Origin: Blastopirellula retiformator
Lineage (GTDB): Bacteria > Planctomycetota > Planctomycetia > Pirellulales > Pirellulaceae
Length of the DNA stretch: 64,000 nt
Reading direction: 5' to 3'
Assembly (NCBI RefSeq): GCF_007859755.1
Contig: NZ_SJPF01000002.1
Coordinates: 71,524-135,523 of the forward strand
Made by a program: the position numbers and the translations under genes. The notes under the pieces were generated by a model. That model saw only the letters and a list, made by a program, of their open reading frames with translations. It searched no databases and was not told the origin of the DNA. Of this stretch, positions 1-11,660 are shown one piece after another. How positions within the stretch are numbered: position 1 is the stretch's first letter; every line of letters starts with the position of its first letter.

Positions 1-918
1 CTCGCCTTCATGGCGCGTGGTCATACACACCTGGAAGGCAAACATCGCACAAATGTCCAACATGGGCTGGAGTTCCTCATCTCGCAGCAGCATGAGACCG
101 GCTCGCTGGCTGGCGAATCGCGGCTGTTCGCCCAGATGTACTGCCACGGGATTGCGATGCTCGCGCTCAGCGAAGCGTACGCGATGACCCGCGATGATCG
201 CATTCGCCCCGCCTTGGAAGCGGCCCTGAACTACTCGTTCCAGTCGCAGCATCAAACCTCCGGCGGTTGGCGGTATCAACCCGGCGACCTGGGCGACACC
301 AGCCAGTTTGGTTGGCAGGTGTTGGCGCTGCACAGTGCGCAATTGGCCGGCATCGAAACGCCCGAGCGGACCCGCGAACTGATGACCCGCTTTTTGCGGA
401 GCGTCTCGTCGGGCGATCACAACGGGCTGGCCAGCTACCGACCCGGCGAACGGACCAGTTCGGTCATGACCGCCGAGGCCCTGGTCTGCCGCGTCTTCTT
501 GGACGCCGAAAATGGCCAGCAGACGGTTGACGAGGCCGCCAACTATGTTTCCCGTTTCGAGCCGGCGCCCGGCAAGCCGAACCTCTACTTCTGGTACTAC
601 GGCACGATTGGCCTGCACCAACTGCAGGGGGATCGCTGGCGATCATGGAGCGCCTCGTTGCAGCGGCAACTGCTGACCAGCCAAGAGAATGGCGGGATGA
701 ACGCCGGTAGCTGGAGCCCTGACACCGTTTGGGGCTGCTACGGGGGGCGGGTTTACACCACCGCCATGGCCACATTGTCGCTGGAAGTCTATTTTCGCTA
801 TCTTCCGATCTACTATGACCTGCAGAACCGCCCTGCCCCGGTCGCCCAGGCCCCGCTACAGATTCCAGCTGGTGGCGTGCGGATCTCGTCAAAACCGGAA
901 AATCTGGCGCCACGGTAG
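1..918 (+). CDS. Prenyltransferase/squalene-oxidase-repeat protein, 5' truncated by the window edge
   Basis: The frame is open from base 1 (Leu-Ala-Phe before the first Met at base 10), so the gene almost certainly begins upstream. About 305 residues are visible. Repeats of the terpene-cyclase/prenyltransferase alpha-alpha-barrel type are seen: an early block ending in SGGWRYQPGDLGDTSQFGW, a central GLASYRPGERTSS block, and a late GGMNAGSWSPDTVWGCYGGR block followed by a hydrophobic helix. Planctomycetes carry many secreted or periplasmic proteins with this fold and no proven enzymatic role, so no reaction is assigned. The C-terminal 30 residues are Pro/Ala-rich and look unstructured. The next gene on the same strand is tatA, 242 bases away. 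Confidence 0.7.
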   Translation, partial: LAFMARGHTHLEGKHRTNVQHGLEFLISQQHETGSLAGESRLFAQMYCHGIAMLALSEAYAMTRDDRIRPALEAALNYSFQSQHQTSGGWRYQPGDLGDTSQFGWQVLALHSAQLAGIETPERTRELMTRFLRSVSSGDHNGLASYRPGERTSSVMTAEALVCRVFLDAENGQQTVDEAANYVSRFEPAPGKPNLYFWYYGTIGLHQLQGDRWRSWSASLQRQLLTSQENGGMNAGSWSPDTVWGCYGGRVYTTAMATLSLEVYFRYLPIYYDLQNRPAPVAQAPLQIPAGGVRISSKPENLAPR

Positions 919-1160
919 GTTACCCGCCCACAGGAGGTTGCCCGCACCGTTGGGCTCGTAATTGTTCCCTTTACAGTCGGCGGGGGACGAGTAAAATTGA
1001 TCGTTGGATGTGGCAGGTGGCCACACCCTTCGCGCATTTGGTTTGCGCAAAGGACCGCACGAGTATTGGTTCTGGCAGGGCCCACCTGAGGCGCCTGCCC
1101 GCTTTCGCCTACTTGGTTGCGTGTTCTATCTCCGTCTTCGTTTGACCACGAGGTAAGAAC

Positions 1161-1340
1161 ATGGGTTTAGGCGTTAACGAACTGTTGATCGTGTTGGGCA
1201 TCGTTATCTTGCTGTTCGGCTCTACCAAGATCCCGCAGCTAATGCGTAGCATGGGACAAGGCATTAGCGAGTTTAAAACGGGAATGAAAGATAAGCCCGT
1301 TGAAGACACGGACGAAGAAGAAGAAGCAAAAAAGGCCTAG
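1161..1340 (+). CDS. tatA: Sec-independent protein translocase TatA-like protein (59 aa)
   Basis: A 59-residue protein with the TatA/TatE architecture: a short N-terminal membrane helix (about residues 4-20, LGVNELLIVLGIVILLFG), the FG hinge followed by STKIPQLMRSMGQGISEFKTG as amphipathic helix, and a short acidic tail (EDTDEEEEAKK). TatA oligomers form the protein-conducting element of the twin-arginine system, which exports folded proteins. A GAGG ribosome-binding sequence lies about 7 bases before the ATG. The length matches compact TatA/TatE proteins. It is followed 54 bases later by a second TatA-family gene, so the two are probably co-transcribed. Confidence 0.9.
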   Translation: MGLGVNELLIVLGIVILLFGSTKIPQLMRSMGQGISEFKTGMKDKPVEDTDEEEEAKKA

Positions 1341-1394
1341 CCACCTAGACTGCCTCTTTTTCTCGATTCGCGTTACCAACGAAGGGATTGTCCT

Positions 1395-1748
1395 ATGCTG
1401 ACTCTACCTGTCGTTTCCATGCCCGTCCTGTTCGGATTTCTGGGCGGTCTGGGAATGCAAGAGATGATGATCGTCGCCGTGATCGCGGTGCTGCTGTTCG
1501 GCAAAAATCTGCCGTCGGTCGCCCGGTCGCTGGGACGCAGCTACGCCGATTTCAAAAAGGGACTTAGCGACATCCAGTCCGAGTTCCACAGCGCCACCAA
1601 GGAAGTCGAAGATACGGTCAACGACCGGGGATACTCGTCCAGCTCGTCGAGTTCCTCCAGCTACGATGACTATGACGACTACGCCGAGGCGACCGCCCCC
1701 AAGTTCGAGCCGCCCCCGGCCGAACCGCAAAAGGTCGAAAACGGCTAA
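1395..1748 (+). CDS. Second TatA/TatB-family translocase subunit with Ser-rich tail
   Basis: This 117-residue protein has an N-terminal helix (about residues 10-37) with GMQEMMIVAVIAVLLFGKNLP, an FG hinge, and an amphipathic segment (SVARSLGRSYADFKKGLSDIQ), which is the TatA/B/E signature. TatA versus TatB is not settled: the longer tail would fit TatB, but the sequence around the hinge is TatA-like. After the amphipathic helix comes an unusual low-complexity region, nine consecutive serines then YDDYDDYAE and a proline-rich end (PPPAEPQ). It lies just downstream of the smaller tatA in the same direction. A short hairpin plus T-run follows the stop codon. Confidence 0.85.
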   Translation: MLTLPVVSMPVLFGFLGGLGMQEMMIVAVIAVLLFGKNLPSVARSLGRSYADFKKGLSDIQSEFHSATKEVEDTVNDRGYSSSSSSSSSYDDYDDYAEATAPKFEPPPAEPQKVENG

Positions 1749-1750
1749 TC

Positions 1751-1770
1751 GCCTGGCGCAGGCCCTTTTT
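1751..1770 (+). terminator. Possible terminator after the tat pair
   Basis: A 5-bp stem (GCCTG, GCG loop, CAGGC) starts three bases after the stop codon and is followed by CC and five T. It is a short stem, so only a weak call. Confidence 0.4.
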
Positions 1771-1823
1771 GTCCTCCCCTCCCCAGATATCCGCTAGTCG
1801 GCGCCGGGGAAAACCGATAAACT

Positions 1824-1883
1824 GACGAACCTGACGAGGTCGAATTCGCGAACCAAAGCGAACCTCGACCTTCTCAGGTTCGT
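1824..1883. repeat. Long imperfect hairpin between the tat genes and tRNA-Val
   Basis: The left arm (from GACGAACCTGACGAGGTCGA) and the right arm (reading to CAGGTTCGTC) are complementary over about 26 positions with only a few mismatches, around a loop near GAACCAAA. CCCTTTT follows the right arm on the plus strand, so it could act as a strong termination or RNA-stability structure. It could also be a palindromic remnant of a small mobile repeat. Confidence 0.55.
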
Positions 1884-1956
1884 CCCTTTTAGCGACGAGC
1901 AAGCCGGGAGCCACGCATGGTCATCCGGTAGGCTGGGTCAAGACCCAGCACCCCAA

Positions 1957-2030
1957 GGGCGATTAGCTCAGCTGGTTAGAGCGCCGTCTTCACACGGCGG
2001 AGGTCGTTGGTTCGAGTCCAATATCGCCCA
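1957..2030 (+). tRNA. tRNA-Val (anticodon CAC)
   Basis: A full cloverleaf can be folded: acceptor GGGCGAT pairs with ATCGCCC, the D arm is GCTC/GAGC, the anticodon stem is CCGTC/GGCGG with loop TTCACAC, and the T arm carries TTCGAGT. The anticodon CAC is at 1991-1993 and reads the valine codon GUG. The discriminator is A and CCA is not encoded (the next bases are CTC). The gene is 74 bases long. Confidence 0.95.
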
Positions 2031-2039
2031 CTCGAAAAG

Positions 2040-2075
2040 AAAGCGTCTTGCGAAGTCTCGCAGGACGCTTTTTTT
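2040..2075 (+). terminator. Intrinsic terminator downstream of tRNA-Val
   Basis: Stem AAGCGTCTTGCGA pairs with TCGCAGGACGCTT with one mismatch and a tetraloop, followed by a run of T. It begins about 10 bases after the tRNA 3' end. Confidence 0.85.
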
Positions 2076-2177
2076 GTGTCTGTGGGGTGATGGGGGGACG
2101 GAGGTGGAAGCTGGGGATTGAAATGGGAAAAAAATCGCGTTCCTTCTCTGAACCAAGAGACTACTAGGAGACCATTC

Positions 2178-2681
2178 GTGGCGGAATCGTGGAATAAGGG
2201 GGATGTATTTCTGGTGCCGATCGACATCACACGGGTGGGGCTGGGGCAGATCGTTGATGTGCTGCCATCAGAACTCTACGTGGTCATTTATGCAAACGCA
2301 TGGAATGTAAGCTCCCCGCCTTCTCCGGGGGACGTCGTTGGTCAAGTTGTGCTGTTTGCATCGCTAACTCTGGACGCCAAACTGTATCACGGTGATTGGG
2401 CGATCATTGGGAATGTCACCGAAAATCTTGTCAACATCAAGCTCCCGCTATCGAAGGTGAGAATCTCTGGCGAGATGCATATCGAGAGCCATGACGGCAG
2501 TTGGTCACGCAGCGCAACTCCCAAAGAAGCGGATCAACTGAGTTTTCGCAAGACAGTAGCTCCAATACGGCTGGAAAAGGCGTTGAAGGCTCAGTACGGG
2601 ATACTTGAACCACATCCCGCCTATGACGATCTCCGTTATGAGCTCGTAGTTGACTTAGCGAAGCTCGACGGCTGCGACTGA
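2178..2681 (+). CDS. Imm26-family immunity-like protein (orphan)
   Basis: This 167-residue protein starts with KGDVFLVPIDI and has a GLGQIV segment, a central VVGQVVLFASLTLDAKLYHG and the motif GDWAIIGNVTENL. That order (GDVF-x-P, G-x-G-x-V, W-x-x-I-G) resembles the Imm26 family of polymorphic-toxin immunity proteins; this is family resemblance by eye, not a search result. I chose the GTG at 2178 because AGGAG sits 7 bases upstream. The frame also opens at a TTG at 2118, which has no comparable site. No toxin gene is adjacent. The gene sits right after tRNA-Val in a patch that looks less GC-rich than its surroundings, which hints at accessory DNA. Confidence 0.55.
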   Translation: MAESWNKGDVFLVPIDITRVGLGQIVDVLPSELYVVIYANAWNVSSPPSPGDVVGQVVLFASLTLDAKLYHGDWAIIGNVTENLVNIKLPLSKVRISGEMHIESHDGSWSRSATPKEADQLSFRKTVAPIRLEKALKAQYGILEPHPAYDDLRYELVVDLAKLDGCD

Positions 2682-2998
2682 TTGTGGCGGCTTCTGCAGC
2701 ATCATCTTCGCAGGCCGGGCGAGTTTGAATGGTTGCGGCTCGGCCAGATATCGCTCTAGGCTTTATCCAAGTGTGCGGAGAAATGCGCCGTCGTTCGTTT
2801 TAAGAAAGACCGCCTAACGCGCATCGCCGCGTTTCCGAACGAGACAAGTGCACCCGTCTCTATGGACGATTCTTCTGCATCTTGCGGATGCCACTGGGTA
2901 GACTAGATGAAAGAAAACAGAGCAATTTGTCAGGAGGCTGGAAGCGAGAAAGACCTTCGGCTCAATTCTCTCGGCCAAAAAACGTGTTGGTGTGAACA
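2682..2998. other. Intergenic stretch without recognised features
   Basis: I see no convincing gene, RNA or repeat here. A GAGGCTGG stretch near 2935 lies too far from the next start to serve as its ribosome-binding site. Confidence 0.4.
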
Positions 2999-3673
2999 AT
3001 GACAATCGATGAAAACACGATCACTAAATTGTCTTCACAGCTGGAAGCCGAGCAGGGATCTGAAAGTGAGTTTCGCCTCCTGTTTGAGCGGGCGAACGCT
3101 TATCAGCAGATTGGTAAAACGAAGGAGGCCTTGATCGACTTCTATGCAGTGGCCAGCGAATCGCGAAATAAGAAATTGATGTGTCGCGCGAAAGCAATGA
3201 TAACGTTGATCTGCCTGGAAGCTGGGGAAACCAAGGAATCGCTATGGTGGGCCCTTGCCTCCTTGAATCATATCCCTAGCGACGTCAACGCAAACGCCGC
3301 CATCGGCTTGGCGCTTAAGGCGAATGAGTTTTATCGGCTGGCAATTCCCTATTTTCGGCAAGTGTGCGACCAGGACGGAGAATCCATCGTCGCCCGTCGA
3401 TCGCTGGCGGTTTGTCTCCGCGAAACTCTCGATTTTTCAGCCGCCCATGAGACGCTCCTGGGCCTGCTAGAAATTGCCCCGAATGACGCACAAACTTATT
3501 TCGAACTGGGGCGAAACTGGAATCTGCGGTACGACATTCCCGACCACAAGCTGCAAGCAAGATTGAGCTTTCAAAAAGCGCTGGAACTCGGTCCATCCGA
3601 GGAATTGAGAATCTCGATTGTGAAAAAGCTCGAAGGGGGCGAAGCAGCGGGGTCCAGCGTCACCGGCGGATGA
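2999..3673 (+). CDS. TPR-like repeat protein, unknown function
   Basis: This 224-residue soluble protein has no signal peptide or membrane segment. It is mostly alpha-helical, with TPR-like units: RLLFERANAYQQIGKTKEALIDFY, a second around AVASESRNKKLMCRAKAM, and a later SFQKALELGPSEELR unit preceded by ETLLGLLEIAPNDAQTYFELG. Such proteins usually scaffold protein-protein contacts, and no partner can be named. The ATG at 2999 has no clear Shine-Dalgarno sequence. It lies in the patch of small accessory genes after tRNA-Val and is convergent with a small minus-strand ORF whose stop is 2 bases away. Confidence 0.6.
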   Translation: MTIDENTITKLSSQLEAEQGSESEFRLLFERANAYQQIGKTKEALIDFYAVASESRNKKLMCRAKAMITLICLEAGETKESLWWALASLNHIPSDVNANAAIGLALKANEFYRLAIPYFRQVCDQDGESIVARRSLAVCLRETLDFSAAHETLLGLLEIAPNDAQTYFELGRNWNLRYDIPDHKLQARLSFQKALELGPSEELRISIVKKLEGGEAAGSSVTGG

Positions 3674-3675
3674 CA

Positions 3676-3834
3676 CTAGCTCGTAACCCGAGCAAGCTGA
3701 TGCTTTGAGTCGCTCTCATAAAGGTCACTAATTTCGAGCGTTATTTGTACGCAGGCGGCCTTTTCCAATGTCTCGCGCAGCTTGTCTGGGGCCCACCAGT
3801 TAACTTCCGCAAGATTCAACTCTAGCTGCCGCAT
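3676..3834 (-). CDS. Small hypothetical protein (52 aa)
   Basis: This 52-residue frame begins MRQLELNLAEVNWWAPDK. It is supported mainly by a very good ribosome-binding site: GAGGAG precedes the ATG by about 7 bases on the minus strand. The sequence is mildly acidic, has a WW pair and no membrane segment or known motif. A longer in-frame start at 3879 is less plausible because it lacks that signal. It converges on the TPR gene with a 2-base gap. It could be real or a chance ORF. Confidence 0.4.
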   Translation of the reverse strand: MRQLELNLAEVNWWAPDKLRETLEKAACVQITLEISDLYESDSKHQLARVTS

Positions 3835-4189
3835 CGATCGCTCCTCGCGCGGACGTGCTTCTGTCGTAAGACGTTTCAATTCTAACCACTACGGCTCGCG
3901 AAATACAAAATTCACCGACTTTGGAATTTGCGGAATCAAGATGACTACTGGCGTACCACTTCGGTGCAATGGCCGCTTGCAGAAAAAGACGGTCGACAAT
4001 CACCCCGCCAAGAAACGAAAAGTGCCGGGGGCTTAGTTGCTTCGCTCTCTCTTTTCAGAAAGGGCGCCCCCCGGCGGTGAGATTGTAGCCTGTTGGATCC
4101 AACGATTCCACTATTGCAGCTTGACAAAGCACACGGAATTTTGGTCGATTGCGGGGTGCTGACAACTTTGTCGGCAACGGCGCTTTAGC

Positions 4190-4645
4190 AAGCAGTTCGC
4201 CCGGCGGGGAGAAAAATTGACGGGATTCGAGTCCACTCGCGGGGAGAAAAAATTTGCGGCGGTCCAGTCCACTTTCCGTTCACGCGCAAACCAAAGCGTT
4301 CTGCTCTGAGCGGCAAGAAAAACGACGCGGGCGAGTCCACTACCGAACAAAAAAAACGTGCGGTCCAGTCCACTTCGGCCCAGCGAAAAAAATGAATCGT
4401 CCGGTCCAGTCGGTTGATGTCGCCGCAACGTTATGGTCAGGCGGGACTTAGGCGCGGGAGCAAAAAAAGCCGGTGGCGGTCCAGTTCTCGTTGCCCGAAA
4501 AAAACGTGGATGATGGTCCACCGTGGATGATGGTCCACCGTGGATGATGGTCCACATAGTTTGGAGGTTAGGTGGGGTGGGGTGAGTTTGGGCTGACCTG
4601 TTTGGGGGTGGCAAAAAATGGTGACTGGTGGTCCAGTCGGCCGTC
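4190..4645. repeat. Degenerate array of A-tract plus GGTCCAGTCCAC units
   Basis: The motif GGTCCAGTCCAC or a shortened form (GAGTCCAC, GGTCCAGTC, GGTCCAC) recurs near 4229, 4261, 4333, 4362, 4403, 4478, 4514-4555 and 4630. Nearly every copy is preceded 10-25 bases upstream by a run of five to eight A. Spacing is irregular (27-80 bases). On the minus strand, the direction of transcription out of the neighbouring kinase, each unit reads GTGGACTGGACC followed by a T-run. No coding frame is conserved across units. Confidence 0.6.
4505..4555. repeat. Three perfect 17-bp tandem repeats
   Basis: Unit CGTGGATGATGGTCCAC occurs at 4505-4521, 4522-4538 and 4539-4555 without a mismatch. Each unit is itself an inverted repeat, GTGGA-TGATGG-TCCAC. 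The array is too short and has no spacers, so it is not CRISPR. Confidence 0.9.
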
Positions 4646-4666
4646 TTGGCGGGGCGGTAGCGAAGA

Positions 4667-4701
4667 CATGCTCTTCTCGCGGGAGACGCGATAAGAGCAT
4701 G
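4667..4701. repeat. REP-like hairpin downstream of the hybrid kinase gene
   Basis: Arms CATGCTCTTCTCGCG and CGCGATAAGAGCATG face each other across a 5-base loop. The hairpin starts 17 bases beyond the stop codon of the minus-strand kinase. The same arm sequence (CATGCTC, TCGCG, CGCGA, GAGCATG) recurs at 58452-58548, so it is a family member and not a private terminator. Confidence 0.7.
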
Positions 4702-4718
4702 GGGCCACCATTCTATGG

Positions 4719-8395
<3,677 letters not shown>

Positions 8396-8399
<4 letters not shown>

Positions 8400-9388
8400 G
8401 GGGCCGCCTCCTGCCGGGCGACCAAGACTTTGCCGGATTTCGTCGCTTCGTGGAGCCGCTGCAATTGGATCTCAAGAATGCCGCCCCGCTGGAAAACGTG
8501 AGCCGGAAACTTGTCGCCGGCCGAGTAGACCGGGTGAGGCTGCCGCGGCTGCGGGCTTAGGGAATGCAGATAGGCCAATTCCGAAACGAGCAGCGACGCC
8601 AGGTGAGAAACGTCGCTGGGCTCAACACTCGCGAGATCGGATTCTTGCACGTAGAAGTCCATCACGGCGACGCCGTTCGCCTCGGCGATCGCTTTGACGT
8701 GAGCAAAGCAATGAAGCAAGCGGCGGTAAACGTCTGCCGGCTTCTTGCCCGCGACGAACTGGGGAGTGACGGGGATCGGCTCGGGATCGGAGACGTTTTT
8801 CAGCAGTTCGGCGGCATAACCGACGCCGACGGTGACCCGCTCGAAGACGTCAGCCGGCGGTACCCGCTGTTTAAGCAGCAGATTGAGTTGACGATTGGCC
8901 TGCACGATCGTGCGAAGCGCTTCGTTGGCGTCGACCGCATGTGCGGGCTCTAGCGGCGGCGAATGGGGGATTTCAAACGCGTCCATGACATGCTGGATGT
9001 CGCTGTGCGCCGCGACGATCAGGCGACACGTGGCGTCGTAGTTCATCGGCTCGTTGGGTTTGGTTGCGACGGTCGAACGGTCGCGGGCAAACTCGAAACG
9101 CAATCGATTCGTATTACGCCGCAGCGCCAGCGCTTGGACGTAGACTTCGCGCGGTTGGACGTTGGCGACGTCGACCGGCGGGGCCGTATTACGCGGCTTT
9201 CCCATATGAAAGCGGAGCGTGTCGATATCGGAGGTGAGTTGATTGGCGAGCGTCATCACGTCGACGACCGTCTTGCCGGCGGCGGTCGGCTGCTCGGCGC
9301 GAACGATTGCGACGCTAGAAAGTGCGAGCAAGATCGCCAGCGGCGATACGCAGCGAATGCTCGCCCACAAGGAGGAATGCCGATCCAT
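8396..9388 (-). CDS. Secreted hypothetical protein coupled to the hybrid kinase
   Basis: This 330-residue protein has a typical signal peptide (charged start, hydrophobic stretch about residues 15-30, ending AIVRAEQ). The mature part is helical and soluble, with no recognised catalytic motif. Its position is informative: its stop overlaps the kinase start (GTGA) and it follows the receiver-kinase gene by 40 bases, so the three genes form one minus-strand operon. I infer a periplasmic partner or ligand-sensing accessory of the membrane kinase; this is context only. Confidence 0.75.
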
Positions 9389-9428
9389 CTCGAAAATCCT
9401 TTGTACGAGTGGCGAGTCGTTTCGCGAG

Positions 9429-10574
9429 TTAGGTCAGGGTGACGCTGGCCGGAGCAGCATCCGGCTGCGTCGTCTGGCCATACTCGGAAGATGCGGGAAG
9501 CGTGAATCGCAGGGTGGTGCCGACGCCCGGCTCGGACTCGGCCCAGATTTTTCCGCCGTGCAGTTCGACGATCTTCCGGCAGGTCGCTAGGCCGATGCCG
9601 GAACCTTCAAACGAAGTATGAGCCTCGGAGCGGCGAAAGGGAGCGAAGACCTCTTCGACATCCTCGGCCGGAATGCCGACGCCGTTGTCGGCCACCGAGA
9701 TCGTCCAGAAGTGGTCCCCTTCGGTCGCTTGCAAACGTACGACCGGGGGCCGATCGCCGCGGTACTTGATGGCGTTGCCGACCAGGTTTTGCAGCAACTG
9801 CACCAGGTTGGTATGTTCGCCGAAGACTTGCGGCAACGAGTCGACTTCGACTCGTGCGCCGGCCCTTTCCATTTCAAACGCTAGGTTTTCCTGCACGTGA
9901 TGCCAGACGTCGTCCAGTTGCACGTTGCCGAACTCGTTGTCGGTGCGTCCGTATCGGGCGTAGTCGAGCAGACGGTCGATCAGATCGCACATCCGCAGAC
10001 TGCTTGACTTCATCGTTTCCAGGAAGTCGGTTCGCTCTTCGTCGGTCAGGTCGTCGTCGGTCAGCAGCAGCTCGGCGTAGTTGGCGACTCGGCCGGCCGG
10101 CGATCGCAGGTCATGCGCGGCGACGCAGGCGAAGTTGCGGATTTCGCGTTGTTGTTCGGCAACCAGTCGGGCCATTTGAACTCGCTGCAGGGCGTTGTTC
10201 AGGGCGCGTTCGACCGAGTGGGGAGAGAGCGCTCCTTTGACCAGATAGTCCTGGGCGCCTAGCGAGAGCGCATCGACCGCTACTTCCTCGCACCCGCGCC
10301 CGGTGACGATGATGACCGGTACGTCGTTTTCCGCGTCGCGGATCGTCTTGAGGACGTCCAGGCCGGTCTCGGTGTCGAGCATGTAGTCGAGAAACAGGCA
10401 ATCGATTCGCTTCGACTTAAGATGCTCTAGCCCGGCTTCGGCGGTCGTGCAGTGAACGATCGACGGCGGCTGGTGAAGCACCTTAGAGAGGAGCGATTTC
10501 AGCAGAATCGCATCTCCGACGCTGTCGTCGATCAACAGAATTTGCAGCGATTGATTCAAGTTCATTTGCCCCAT
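9429..10574 (-). CDS. Response-regulator/histidine-kinase fusion (REC-HisKA-HATPase)
   Basis: A soluble kinase with an N-terminal receiver (ILLIDDSVGD, phospho-acceptor Asp in LFLDYMLD, conserved Lys in YLVKGAL), a HisKA domain with FACVAAHDLRSPAG carrying the phosphorylated His, and a HATPase with LVGNAIKYRG, DNGVGIP and GSGIGLATC. No membrane segment or DNA-binding domain is present. The frame opens at a TTG at 10604; I prefer the ATG at 10574 (or ATG at 10565, after GGATGGGG), since the receiver begins immediately after. It is the first gene of the three-gene signalling operon and may receive phosphate on its receiver from, or signal to, the hybrid kinase; that link is inferred. Confidence 0.88.
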   Translation of the reverse strand: MGQMNLNQSLQILLIDDSVGDAILLKSLLSKVLHQPPSIVHCTTAEAGLEHLKSKRIDCLFLDYMLDTETGLDVLKTIRDAENDVPVIIVTGRGCEEVAVDALSLGAQDYLVKGALSPHSVERALNNALQRVQMARLVAEQQREIRNFACVAAHDLRSPAGRVANYAELLLTDDDLTDEERTDFLETMKSSSLRMCDLIDRLLDYARYGRTDNEFGNVQLDDVWHHVQENLAFEMERAGARVEVDSLPQVFGEHTNLVQLLQNLVGNAIKYRGDRPPVVRLQATEGDHFWTISVADNGVGIPAEDVEEVFAPFRRSEAHTSFEGSGIGLATCRKIVELHGGKIWAESEPGVGTTLRFTLPASSEYGQTTQPDAAPASVTLT

Positions 10575-11104
10575 CCAAATGGCAGCCAGCCGCGTTGACT
10601 TCAACGAAGCATAGCTCGCATGAACTGGTGCGCGACGGATCCCGGTTGCTGTTTGATCGACCGCCGACTTTGGCGTTCGTAGTCGAATCCGCGATTTTTT
10701 GGGACATGAGAGGCTGTGCCGATTGTTGCGATCGGCGAAGGCGAGAATGCGGTCGAAGAGGCTGTTTTTTCGGGTAAACTTGGTCGCCGATCGACCAGTT
10801 TGGGGACTAAAGATTAGCTTCCGGCTGCACTTAGCGGGATTGCCGCAGTCGAGAAATCGGGTTTGATGCGAGGCCGCCTTACGAGCTGCCGCATTCGGTT
10901 GGTTTGTACGCGAAGAGATTTCAGCCCGGAAGGGGACGCGTTTGGTAAGCGGGCGGAGATGCTAGCGGGATCGTTGGGCTGGGGCGATGATCGTGCGATT
11001 CGCCGGTCCCCGAGCGGCCCAATCATGCTGAACCCACTAGCCCCGCGGCGTGTCTTCGTCGCAATTGGATATCACCGATGGAAGAAAGAGGCGGAGGTCC
11101 GCCA
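10575..11104. other. Divergent intergenic region
   Basis: It separates the minus-strand signalling operon from the plus-strand RNA-repair operon and must carry promoters for both. I see no convincing gene, RNA or long repeat. The ORFs here lack ribosome-binding sites and family motifs. Confidence 0.4.
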
Positions 11105-11659
11105 GTGAACGACGAAAATTGTCAGGCGCCCAGTCTGCTGATCTTGGACGTTGACGAGACGTTGCTGTTTGCGTCGGAAAAGCGACTTGCGCATCCGGCT
11201 CACTTTCGGGCTGGCGAATATTACGTCTATTTGCGGCCCGGTTTGCACGAATTCTTACAAGCTTGCGCTCGTCGATATCGGCTTGCCGTTTGGTCCTCTG
11301 CCGGCGCCGACTATCTGGCGATCGTTCGGGCACATGGATTTCCTGCTGGGATCGAGCTGGAGTTTATTTGGAGCGGCCAGCGCTGTGTGCGGCGCTACGA
11401 TCCGGAGTGGAGAGAGACGTACGACGTGAAAGATCTTCGCAAGGTGAAGCGGCGCGGCTACGATCTGGCCCGCACATTGATCGTGGACGATACGCCGAAG
11501 AAGTGCGAACGCAACTACGGCAATGCAATCTACGTGCCGGAGTTTCGGGGCGATCCCGCAGACGACGCATTGCCGCGATTATCCGCCTATCTGGAGACGT
11601 TGGCTGATGTCAGCGACGTGCGAAGATTAGAAAAACGGCGCTGGAGGGCGCATTACTAA
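11105..11659 (+). CDS. NIF/FCP1-type HAD phosphatase preceding hen1
   Basis: This 184-residue HAD-superfamily protein of the NLI-interacting-factor/FCP1-like group has motif I LILDVDETLL (nucleophile Asp15, acid/base Asp17, DxDxT), motif II VWSSAG (about 63-67), a basic KDLRKVKRRG segment in the motif III region and motif IV LIVDDTPKKC (Asp127, Asp128). All catalytic positions are present. I chose the GTG at 11105 because GGAGG lies about 8 bases upstream; an ATG at 11078 is in frame but has no such signal. Family members usually dephosphorylate phosphoproteins. Here the stop is one base from the hen1 start, so co-translation with the RNA-repair genes is expected and an RNA or repair-protein substrate is plausible. 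Confidence 0.85.
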   Translation: MNDENCQAPSLLILDVDETLLFASEKRLAHPAHFRAGEYYVYLRPGLHEFLQACARRYRLAVWSSAGADYLAIVRAHGFPAGIELEFIWSGQRCVRRYDPEWRETYDVKDLRKVKRRGYDLARTLIVDDTPKKCERNYGNAIYVPEFRGDPADDALPRLSAYLETLADVSDVRRLEKRRWRAHY

Positions 11660-11660
11660 C

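Larger units (their letters stand above)
3835..4718. other. Long intergenic region, mostly degenerate repeats
   Basis: About 880 bases without a convincing gene. The first part (to about 4190) is plain. From about 4190 to 4645 it holds the degenerate A-tract/GGTCCAGTCCAC array, including three perfect 17-bp tandem units. A REP-like hairpin lies at 4667-4701. Open frames across it are compositional artefacts. Confidence 0.5.

Noticed and set aside
4225-4234. TTCGAGTCCA matching the tRNA-Val T-loop region, as a candidate attachment-site copy
   Set aside because: Only 10 bases match, the core also fits the local GGTCCAGTCCAC array, and no integrase lies between the two sites.
4505-4555. Possible mini CRISPR array
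   Set aside because: The 17-bp units are directly adjacent without spacers, and no cas genes are in the window.
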